14,771 nucleotides of DNA from NCBI GenBank assembly GCA_000431015.1, contig HF986024.1, positions 10,118 to 24,888 of the forward strand, read 5' to 3'. Below are positions 5,723 to 12,182 of the stretch, in pieces. The DNA is from Alistipes sp. CAG:514. Its GTDB lineage: Bacteria > Bacteroidota > Bacteroidia > Bacteroidales > UBA932. The translations under genes and the position numbers were made by a program. The notes beneath the pieces are model-generated. The model saw only the letters and a program-made list of their open reading frames with translations, was not told the DNA's origin and did not search any database. Within the stretch, counting starts at the first letter, position 1. Each line of letters starts with the position of its first letter.

Positions 5723-7333
5723 ATGAGAATCTGCGTCGGTCTTTCGGGAGGAGTTGACTCCAGTGTCGCCGCTCTGCTTCTGAAGCGGCAGGGCTATGAT
5801 GTGTTTGCCATGTTCATGCAGAACTGGCACGACGCGGACGCCACGCTGCACGGGGACTGCGAGTGGGAGGAGGATCGCTTCGTGGCGGAGATGGTCGCCC
5901 GCAAGATCGGTATCCCGTTCTATTTCGTCGATCTATCAAAGGAGTACCGCCAGAGGGTGGTGGACTACATGTTCAATGAATATTCCGCCGGTCGTACCCC
6001 TAATCCGGACGTTCTGTGCAACCGCGAGATCAAGTTCGACGCTTTCCTCAAGGCCGCCGGAAAGCTTGGGGCCGACATGGTCGCTACGGGCCATTATTGC
6101 CGCCGCGTCCCGCTGCTGGACGCTGACGGCAGGCAGGTCATGATTGACGGCCAGCCTCAGTGGAGGTTACTTGAAGGGGTAGATCCGAACAAGGATCAGA
6201 GCTATTTCCTTTGCCAGCTCAGTCAGGAGCAGCTCGGCAAGGCTCTCTTTCCGATCGGCCACCTGACGAAGCCGGAAGTCAGGGAGTTGGCCCGCCAGGC
6301 CGACCTTCCGTCAGCCGACAAGAAGGATTCCCAGGGAATATGCTTCGTCGGCAAGGTGGATCTTCCGACGTTCCTTCAGCAGAAGCTCAAGCCCGCGGAG
6401 GGCGACGTGGTGGAGGTGTACGATGCCTACTACGCTCAGAGCGAGCAGTATCGCTTCGTCCACGACACCCTCTCCTCGCTGCTGGAGACTCCAGGCGAGC
6501 CGATGATGGTCACTGAATATTCCTCCGAGGATTCCGGAGGGAAGCCGTTCAACAACCGCCGGGTCACTGACAGTAACAGTCCGGCCACTGAGCCTGTCGA
6601 AGTGGCTAAATCTACAGGAAAGGCCGATTGGAGTGAAAGTGGCCCCGCACCTTCCGCGTTTCGCGCTCCATCCCGTCTCGCCTGCGGCGAGCCACCCGTT
6701 CACGAGGCCACGGGCGGCCACGGGTGCGGAACCACATCCACTCCAACCGGAGGGTTATCGCACCGGAATGACTTCGATGTGGAAAAAATCGCCAGGTTAA
6801 GCGATGAGGAACTGATGAGGTTGTCAGAACCGATACGGTACGATGACATCAAGTTCGAGACGGAGACCTACCGGGCTGGGAAAAAGCACATCAAGAAGAC
6901 ACGATACAAGGAGAATCCGTTCGGAAAGATTGTCGGACGGCACGACGGGGCGCAGTTCTACACGATCGGCCAACGGAAAGGTCTCAACATCGGAGGACAT
7001 AAGGACTCCATCTTTGTGATTGCCACGGATGTTCCGCGAAACATCATATACGTCGGCGAGGGGCACACTCACAAGGGGTTGTCACGCAGTTGTTTACGGA
7101 TCGCGTCCCAAGATATTCATTGGATCAGGACAGACCTTGCGATGGCAGACGGCGAAATCCGCCGCTACCGGGTCCGCATCCGTTACCGCCAACCACTTCA
7201 GGACGCGTTCCTGATCAAGAGGCCGAACGGCATATTCATCCTCTTCGACATCCCGCAACGCGGCATTTCCAACGGCCAGTTCGCCGCCTGGTACTCCCGT
7301 GACGGCGAGATGCTTGGCTCCGGAGTCTATTAA
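5723..7333 (+). CDS. mnmA: tRNA-specific 2-thiouridylase MnmA with large internal insertion
   Basis: 536 aa, against roughly 350-390 usual for the family. MnmA activates U34 of tRNA-Lys/Glu/Gln with ATP and inserts sulfur. The PP-loop is SGGVDSS at 8-14. The catalytic cysteines are in NPDVLCN (Cys99) and GICFVG (Cys207). ATGHY (121-125), KDQSYFL (157-163), and FYTIGQRKGLNIGG (412-425) are family blocks, and the protein ends normally (GEMLGSGVY). The extra length lies between GDVVEV (about 227-232) and GKIVGRHDGA (401-410), where the family has a short or moderate linker. Residues 281-297 hold the repeat-encoded ATEPVEV, and residues 301-343 are encoded by a palindromic element. Both catalytic halves are intact, so the enzyme is probably functional with a surface insertion. 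Confidence 0.93.
   Translation: MRICVGLSGGVDSSVAALLLKRQGYDVFAMFMQNWHDADATLHGDCEWEEDRFVAEMVARKIGIPFYFVDLSKEYRQRVVDYMFNEYSAGRTPNPDVLCNREIKFDAFLKAAGKLGADMVATGHYCRRVPLLDADGRQVMIDGQPQWRLLEGVDPNKDQSYFLCQLSQEQLGKALFPIGHLTKPEVRELARQADLPSADKKDSQGICFVGKVDLPTFLQQKLKPAEGDVVEVYDAYYAQSEQYRFVHDTLSSLLETPGEPMMVTEYSSEDSGGKPFNNRRVTDSNSPATEPVEVAKSTGKADWSESGPAPSAFRAPSRLACGEPPVHEATGGHGCGTTSTPTGGLSHRNDFDVEKIARLSDEELMRLSEPIRYDDIKFETETYRAGKKHIKKTRYKENPFGKIVGRHDGAQFYTIGQRKGLNIGGHKDSIFVIATDVPRNIIYVGEGHTHKGLSRSCLRIASQDIHWIRTDLAMADGEIRRYRVRIRYRQPLQDAFLIKRPNGIFILFDIPQRGISNGQFAAWYSRDGEMLGSGVY
6583..6607 (+). repeat. Palindromic repeat core, in-frame copy 2 (encodes ATEPVEV)
   Basis: Centre ACTGAGCCTGTCGAAGTG, identical over these 18 nt to copy 1 at 3709-3733, with flanks GGCC/GCT that partly restore dyad symmetry (GCCACT with AGTGGC). 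It lies within the MnmA insertion and is read in the same frame as copy 1. Confidence 0.75.
6624..6750 (+). repeat. Palindromic MITE-like element inside mnmA
   Basis: Terminal inverted arms 6624-6651 and 6723-6750 match at 23 of 28 positions by hand. Between them is a second perfect hairpin, CTCGCC (6677-6682), loop TGC, GGCGAG (6686-6691). The element is read through in the mnmA frame without a stop. No transposase is encoded. Confidence 0.65.
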
Positions 7334-7345
7334 TCCACAACCAGT

Positions 7346-8776
7346 CTACTGTCCGGGAGCGTCGCTCAGGGATTTCGCCGCTGACTCGCCGGCAATGTAG
7401 CCGGTGGAGAAGGCGCACTGAAGGTTGTAGCCGCCGGTGTCACAGTCCATGTCGAGAACCTCGCCGCAAAGGTAGAGGCCGGGCTTGAGGCGTGACTCCA
7501 TCGTCTTCGGCATCACCTCGTCCGTGGATATTCCTCCAGCCGTGATGACACAGCGTTCGTAGCCCACGAAGCCGATTATCTCGAACCTCCAATCCTTCAA
7601 TGTCTTGGCCAGCAGGTCAAGGTCGATGTCATAGTAGCGCCTCGGCTGGCGGCTGAAACGGCGGTTCCTTGACGGGGCATATTCAGACTTCTTCAGATCG
7701 ACCTTCATGATGTCGGGATTCCACGCCTGGAAGCCGGGGATGAGTTCCCACGGCATCAGCTTTCCAAGAAGGATCCTGTACATTTCCTTGCCGTTCAGTC
7801 CGCGGCCATCCTTCCACTGACGGGTGCGGGGATCGTTCTTGATCTCCTGCCAGATGGTCTTGATGCGGCTGTTGAGCTCCTCCTGCGGCACACCCGGCTT
7901 AAGATCCAGCGAGAACATCACCTTCCCGCCGTTCATCAAGGCTTTCACACATTTGCGGCTGACCTGGAAGCCGATCGGCCCCTCGATACCGCCGTCCGTG
8001 AAGTCCACATCACCGAACTCCGTCTCCGATTTCGAGCCGTCGAATGTCACCGTAAGGTTTACATTCTTTAGTTTGGCGCCTCTGAGAGCCTCGCCGCTGC
8101 CGGTCATCGGAGTCTCTCTGTGAACATGTCCCTTCAGATCCGTCTCCGGCCTGTCGATGATCTTGTAGCCCTTCGGAACCAGGGCTGTCAGCGACGGGAA
8201 GCACGGGATAACATTGTGGCCGAAAAGCCTTGCCCATCCGTACCCGTCGCCGGTCGAGCCGGTTCCCGGATAGGAAAGTCCTCCCGTCGCGATGATCAGT
8301 TTAGAGCACTCGAATGTCTCGCCATCGGCGCATCGGATCGAGAAGCCTGGCAGGACATCCGTCACCTCCCTGTCGGTCAGCAGCGTCACGCCGCGGCGCA
8401 GCACCACCTCGACGATGGTGTCCAGCACGTCCGAAGCCCTGTGTGAATATGGAAACGCTCTGTCCCCCCTTTCCACGACGGTCTCCAGACCGTTGCTCTC
8501 AAGGAAATCAATCGTGTTCTCCGGAGTGAAGTTGTAGAACGCCGGCTTGACGAAATTAGGATTGGTGCGGATGTGCTGCGAGAACTCGTTCCAGTCCTTC
8601 AGATTGGTGAAGTTGCACCGTCCCTTGCCCGTGAACAGGATTTTCCTGCCAGGCCGGGGCATCTTCTCAAGTACTGTGATCCGTGCTGAACTCCCAAGGG
8701 GAAGCGCTTTGGTGGCTCCGTAGGCGGCCATAAGTCCTGCCGCTCCGCCTCCGATGATGATAATGTCTGAATACAT
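7346..8776 (-). CDS. HI0933/BaiN-family NAD(P)/FAD-dependent flavoprotein
   Basis: 476 aa, within or slightly above the usual length. The FAD-binding dinucleotide fold is at the N-terminus (IIIIGGGAAGLMAA, GxGxxG at 9-14), and the family signature GRKILFTGKGRCNFTN is at 43-58. Near the C-terminus VITAGGISTDEV and GLYLCGEVLDMDCDTGGYN followed by AFSTGYIAGESAA are the second FAD motif. Members of this family include BaiN-like ene-reductases and YhiN; the substrate here is unknown. The start is firm because an in-frame TAA lies four codons upstream and the next Met is already past GGGAAG. A TAnnTTTG box 4 nt upstream suggests a leaderless mRNA. It converges with mnmA, with 12 nt between the stops. 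Confidence 0.92.
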   Translation of the reverse strand: MYSDIIIIGGGAAGLMAAYGATKALPLGSSARITVLEKMPRPGRKILFTGKGRCNFTNLKDWNEFSQHIRTNPNFVKPAFYNFTPENTIDFLESNGLETVVERGDRAFPYSHRASDVLDTIVEVVLRRGVTLLTDREVTDVLPGFSIRCADGETFECSKLIIATGGLSYPGTGSTGDGYGWARLFGHNVIPCFPSLTALVPKGYKIIDRPETDLKGHVHRETPMTGSGEALRGAKLKNVNLTVTFDGSKSETEFGDVDFTDGGIEGPIGFQVSRKCVKALMNGGKVMFSLDLKPGVPQEELNSRIKTIWQEIKNDPRTRQWKDGRGLNGKEMYRILLGKLMPWELIPGFQAWNPDIMKVDLKKSEYAPSRNRRFSRQPRRYYDIDLDLLAKTLKDWRFEIIGFVGYERCVITAGGISTDEVMPKTMESRLKPGLYLCGEVLDMDCDTGGYNLQCAFSTGYIAGESAAKSLSDAPGQ

Positions 8777-8780
8777 GGTG

Positions 8781-8788
8781 CAAAGTTA
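8781..8788 (-). promoter_or_regulatory. Candidate -7 box for the flavoprotein gene
   Basis: TAACTTTG on the minus strand ends 4 nt before the ATG at 8776, so transcription would start at or next to the start codon. No good -33 box is present at a spacing of 20. Confidence 0.4.
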
Positions 8789-8800
8789 AAAATTTTTGCT

Positions 8801-8808
8801 TATCTTTG
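8801..8808 (+). promoter_or_regulatory. Candidate -7 box for tRNA-Thr
   Basis: TATCTTTG on the plus strand lies 28 nt before the mature tRNA 5' end. The -33 region (GGTG) matches only partly. It is back to back with the box for the flavoprotein gene on the other strand, with 12 nt between the two. Confidence 0.5.
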
Positions 8809-8836
8809 CAGTCCATTTCCAAGAGAAATGTAGCAA

Positions 8837-8909
8837 GCCACTTTAGCTCAGTCGGTAGAGCAGCGCATTCGTAACGCGCAGGTCGTCAGTTCGAGCCTGA
8901 TGAGTGGCT
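8837..8909 (+). tRNA. tRNA-Thr (anticodon CGT)
   Basis: A 73-nt cloverleaf folds by hand: acceptor GCCACTT/GAGTGGC (with one T-G pair), D arm GCTC/GAGC with loop AGTCGGTA, anticodon stem GCGC/GCGC plus one A-C mismatch next to the loop, loop TTCGTAA with anticodon CGT (reads ACG, threonine), and T arm GTCAG/CTGAT with loop TTCGAGC. The discriminator base is T, and the 3' CCA is not encoded (CCC follows), so CCA is added after transcription. Confidence 0.95.
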
Positions 8910-8911
8910 CC

Positions 8912-8949
8912 CCAAAAGCGGGAGGTCTTTCTGGATCTCCCGCTTTTGG
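8912..8949 (+). terminator. Terminator after tRNA-Thr
   Basis: Perfect 13-bp inverted repeat, CCAAAAGCGGGAG (8912-8924) and CTCCCGCTTTTGG (8937-8949), with a 12-nt loop, followed by TATTTG. The T tail is short, but the stem is strong and placed directly after the tRNA. It could also work for transcripts from the minus strand. Confidence 0.75.
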
Positions 8950-8958
8950 TATTTGTCA

Positions 8959-9057
8959 AGATCCCGCTCCCGGCGCTTCGGCTGGTTCAGTTATTGGCGG
9001 GCTCAGTAGCTGACTGGATCTTTGAAGGAGCAGGCTCAGCGGCTGGCAGGGTCAGTG
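8959..9057 (-). repeat. 99-bp dispersed repeat, copy B (uvrD 3' flank)
   Basis: Reverse complement of copy A (4756-4854), equal in length and with 87 of 99 identical positions by hand count. It starts 33 nt after the stop codon of the helicase gene and reads in the same direction as that gene, just as copy A does for the methyltransferase. Its copy of the hairpin has mismatches (CCAGCCG against CGCCGGG), so this stem is weaker than in copy A. Confidence 0.85.
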
Positions 9058-9090
9058 TGTCTGTTGTCGAAGTACCGAACCGCAGAAGGT

Positions 9091-11658
9091 TTAGATCACG
9101 CGCATCTTGGCGTATTTCAGGAGCAGGAGTTTCTCGCCGTAGGAGTCGAAGGCGATTTTGGCCTTGAGGTCGGGGGCGGTGCCGGTGATCTCAAGGATCT
9201 TGCCTGGGCCGAAGCGGTTGTGCTCGATCCGCTGGCCGGTCTTGAAGTCGGTCATCGGAGCCGGGACAAAGTCGGCGTCGGAGATCTTCGGAGGGAGAGG
9301 ACGGTTGCGCAGGGCCTCGATCCTGGAGGCTGTCGGGTTGGCCGCAGAGGTCTGCCTGCTCTCGTACCTGACACTGCCGGAAGAACCGTAGGGATTGCCT
9401 CCGCCCATTCCGAATCTGTTGGCAGAGCGGCCATTGCCTCCGGAGTACCTGCCTGAGCCTGTGCCATGGCTGCCGCCGAGCCTGCCTGAGCCTCCGCCGT
9501 AATTGCCGCCGAACCTGCCTGAACCTCCGCCTGAGAAGCGGTCGGAGCCATGACCGGAACCGAATCCGCGCGAGCCGAAGCCACCGAAGTCGTCATCGGT
9601 GGTGGAATCCGCGAAGTCGTCGTTCCTCAGAGGATTGGCGACATATTCAGAATCAATCTCCTTGATGAAGCGGCTCGGGGAGTTGGACTCGTGCTTGCCG
9701 TTGCGCATCCTGGTGTTGGCGAACGAGAGGCAGACGGCCTTCTTGGCGCGCGTCATCGCAACGTAGAAAAGGCGGCGCTCCTCCTCGATGTCGGCAGGGG
9801 AGGCCAGCATGCCTCCGGTCGGGAACAGATTCTCCTCCAGGCCGGCCACATAGACATAGGGGAACTCAAGACCTTTGGCCGAGTGCACAGTCATAAGGGC
9901 GATCTTGTTGTTGGTGTCCTCCTCGTCCTCCACGTCCACATTGGAAAGCAGGGAGATGTTCTCCAGGAAATCTCCCAACGTGAACACAGGGTAACTGACC
10001 TCCGTGTCCTCCTCGGCCTCTCCCTCGACGATGAGGTCGCGGAGATATTCATCCCTCCTTTCCTCGATGAAATGGGTGACACTGTTGATGAGTTCCTCGA
10101 TGTTGGAGGCCCTGGACTGAGCCTCGATGGACGGGTCGTTCTTGTGGAAGGCGTACAGGCCGCAGGCGTTGGAGATGCCCGTGGCAAGCTCGTCGGCGTT
10201 GGTCGAGGCCACCTTCGACGCGAATCCGTCGATCATCTCACAGAATGAGCGGATCTTCGCGACGGCGGCCTGCTTGAGGCCGAACTCGGCGAACCTTTCT
10301 GAATATGCCGCCTTGAACAGCGAGCATTTCAGGTCGTAAGCCAAGGCTCCCAGGGCGTTGAGCGATGTTTCGCCGATGCCCCTGGACGGGGTGTTCACTA
10401 TCCTCTTGAAGGACTCGTCGTCGTTGACGTTCACGACCAGTTTCAGGTAGGCCATCATGTCCTTGACCTCGGCTCTGTCGAAGAAGGAGTTGCCGGAATA
10501 GATCATGTAGGGAAGGTTCCTCTTCCTCAAAGCCTCCTCCAAGGCCCTTGACTGGGAGTTCGTCCTGTAGAGGATGGCGAAATCCTGGTACCGAGCATGG
10601 TCGGACTGCATCCTCTCCACAATCCCGGAGGCGATGGCGACGGCCTCGTCCTGCTCCGACCAGCTTTTCAGAAGACGGATCTTCTCACCTTCCTCGCCGA
10701 CGGCCACACATGTTTTCGGGATTCTGTTCTCGTTCTTGGCTATCAATGAGTTGGCGGCGTTCACGATATTGGCCGTCGAGCGATAGTTCCTCTCAAGACG
10801 GAAGATCTGACTCTCGGGGAAGTCCTTTTTGAAATTAAGAATATTCTCGATCTTGGCCCCGCGGAAGGCGTAGATGGACTGCGAGTCGTCACCCACCACA
10901 CAGAGGTTCCGGTGCCTCTCGGTCAACTTCTTCAGGATCAGGTACTGGGCGAAGTTCGTGTCCTGATACTCGTCCACGAGAATGTAGTCAAAGCGGGCGG
11001 CGATGGCCTCCTTCGCCTCGGGAAAGTCCCGAAGCAGGATGTTCATGTTCAGTAATATGTCGTCGAAGTCCATCACGCCGGAGTTCTTGCACTTCTCGGC
11101 GTAGCGGGAGTAGATGTCGCATATTCTTGGCTTGCGTGCGTGGGTGTCGTTGATGATCGCCTGCTGGTTGTTCCGATAGGCGGCGGCGGTGATGAGGTTG
11201 TTCTTGGCCATGGATATTCTTGAAAGGACATCCTTCGGCTTGTAAACCTTGTCATCCAGCCCGAGTTCCTTTATGCAGGCCTTTATGCCGCTCACCGAAT
11301 CGCTGGTGTCGTAGATGGTGAAAGTGGAAGGGTAGCCGAGCAAGGCGGCATATTCCCTTAGAAATCTTATGAATATGGAGTGGAAAGTTCCCATGTAGAG
11401 CCTTCTGGCCTTCCTTTCCCCGACCATCACGGCGATTCTTTCCTTCATCTCGCTGGCCGCCTTCTTCGTGAAGGTCAATGCCATGATCCTCGCCGGATCA
11501 CATCCCCTCTCAAGAATGTAGGCGATCCTGCTCGTCAACACCCTTGTCTTCCCGGATCCCGCACCAGCCACAATAAGCACCGGTCCGTCCACACTGCCGA
11601 CCGCCTTCTTCTGCTCGGCGTTCAGCCCTTCAAAAATAGCGCTTTCTTTCTTTTCCAT
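9091..11658 (-). CDS. UvrD/PcrA-type SF1A DNA helicase
   Basis: 855 aa, longer than the usual 720-780. It is an ATP-dependent 3'-5' helicase of repair and replication-conflict resolution. Visible motifs: Q-motif region LNAEQ at 12-16, Walker A AGAGSGKT (31-38), motif Ia LTFTKKAASEM (61-71), motif II VDEYQDTN (228-235), motif III GDDSQSIYAFRGA (256-268), motif IV NYRST (291-295), motif V VHSAKGLEF (591-599), and motif VI ERRLFYVAMTRAK (627-639). Residues 691-762 form a Gly/Ser/Arg-rich stretch with repeated GSGRxGG-like units, probably disordered. The end (FKTGQRIEHNRFGPG to LLKYAKMRVI, 805-855) is the Tudor-like domain that in PcrA contacts RNA polymerase. The promoter is unclear; only a weak TAATTTCG is seen upstream. 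The symbol (uvrD or pcrA) is left open. Confidence 0.95.
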   Translation of the reverse strand: MEKKESAIFEGLNAEQKKAVGSVDGPVLIVAGAGSGKTRVLTSRIAYILERGCDPARIMALTFTKKAASEMKERIAVMVGERKARRLYMGTFHSIFIRFLREYAALLGYPSTFTIYDTSDSVSGIKACIKELGLDDKVYKPKDVLSRISMAKNNLITAAAYRNNQQAIINDTHARKPRICDIYSRYAEKCKNSGVMDFDDILLNMNILLRDFPEAKEAIAARFDYILVDEYQDTNFAQYLILKKLTERHRNLCVVGDDSQSIYAFRGAKIENILNFKKDFPESQIFRLERNYRSTANIVNAANSLIAKNENRIPKTCVAVGEEGEKIRLLKSWSEQDEAVAIASGIVERMQSDHARYQDFAILYRTNSQSRALEEALRKRNLPYMIYSGNSFFDRAEVKDMMAYLKLVVNVNDDESFKRIVNTPSRGIGETSLNALGALAYDLKCSLFKAAYSERFAEFGLKQAAVAKIRSFCEMIDGFASKVASTNADELATGISNACGLYAFHKNDPSIEAQSRASNIEELINSVTHFIEERRDEYLRDLIVEGEAEEDTEVSYPVFTLGDFLENISLLSNVDVEDEEDTNNKIALMTVHSAKGLEFPYVYVAGLEENLFPTGGMLASPADIEEERRLFYVAMTRAKKAVCLSFANTRMRNGKHESNSPSRFIKEIDSEYVANPLRNDDFADSTTDDDFGGFGSRGFGSGHGSDRFSGGGSGRFGGNYGGGSGRLGGSHGTGSGRYSGGNGRSANRFGMGGGNPYGSSGSVRYESRQTSAANPTASRIEALRNRPLPPKISDADFVPAPMTDFKTGQRIEHNRFGPGKILEITGTAPDLKAKIAFDSYGEKLLLLKYAKMRVI

Positions 11659-11778
11659 AACGGGTACGAAATTACGGAAAATTTCCCAATAGTAAGTACT
11701 AAGTAATCATTAAATATGAGGCCTGCGCCAAAGAATGTCTTTCCGCCGGCATAGCGCCGTTTGTCATTATCATTACAG

Positions 11779-11928
11779 ATGGCCGGAAGTTTTAATTATT
11801 TTAGAGGTCTTCAGAATTGGCCAGATCAGTTGAACAAAAACATCAAGATCGACACCCAAAAACTTAATGCACTTACAAAGGCGCTGGAAGATGCTGCCAA
11901 GAAGCACGATGAAGCGGAATCGGTGTGA
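11779..11928 (+). CDS. Possible small hypothetical protein, 49 aa
   Basis: An ATG-to-TGA frame starts MAGSFNYFRGLQNWPDQLNK and continues with a charged, helix-prone tail (KLNALTKALEDAAKKHDEA). It lies alone in the gene-poor stretch between the helicase gene and nqrA. No family was recognised and no convincing promoter is seen, so it could be a real small protein, the remnant of a longer gene, or chance. Its amino-acid composition is protein-like, which is the main argument for it. Confidence 0.35.
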   Translation: MAGSFNYFRGLQNWPDQLNKNIKIDTQKLNALTKALEDAAKKHDEAESV

Positions 11929-12128
11929 TTCTGTAGCTTTCGATTGCCTTCTGGATGGTCTTGCTGTGCGGACATATTCCTATGAATGTCTGTTTTCCAT
12001 TAAGGTTTTATTAAGGTTTTGCGGAAACTTATGGAAAATAAAGGAAAAATGAACCACCCCTGAAAGTCCGCACAGGAAAGCCAATGCCAACAACTGCAAT
12101 ATGATTTCGGAATTGCTGGGATAATTGC
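11929..12128. other. Gene-poor stretch before nqrA with small repeats
   Basis: No coding sequence is supported here. It holds a perfect 10-bp inverted repeat, CTGTGCGGAC (11964-11973) and GTCCGCACAG (12066-12075), whose similarity extends imperfectly outward to about 15 of 20 positions. Between these arms lies a perfect tandem duplication of ATTAAGGTTTT (11999-12009 and 12010-12020). Together they could be a decayed small mobile element or a structured RNA; neither is shown. The remainder of the 524-nt intergenic region (11659-11778) shows nothing recognisable. Confidence 0.4.
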
Positions 12129-12136
12129 TATATTTG
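12105..12136 (+). promoter_or_regulatory. Promoter of the nqr operon
   Basis: TTTC (12105-12108) as -33 box, 20-nt spacer, TATATTTG (12129-12136) as -7 box. The expected transcription start is near 12143, giving nqrA a leader of about 40 nt. Confidence 0.65.
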
Positions 12137-12182
12137 CAGGTTGTAATTTAAATGTGATTGCAATACAGTCAACACTTATTAT

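Noticed and set aside
9370..9590. Repeats in the helicase linker as a possible CRISPR or intergenic repeat array
   Set aside because: The repetition follows codons for Gly/Ser/Arg within an open frame, with irregular unit lengths and no spacers. It is protein low complexity.
9550..10248. 232-codon plus-strand frame opposite the helicase gene
   Set aside because: It is antisense to conserved helicase sequence and arises from codon bias in GC-rich DNA.
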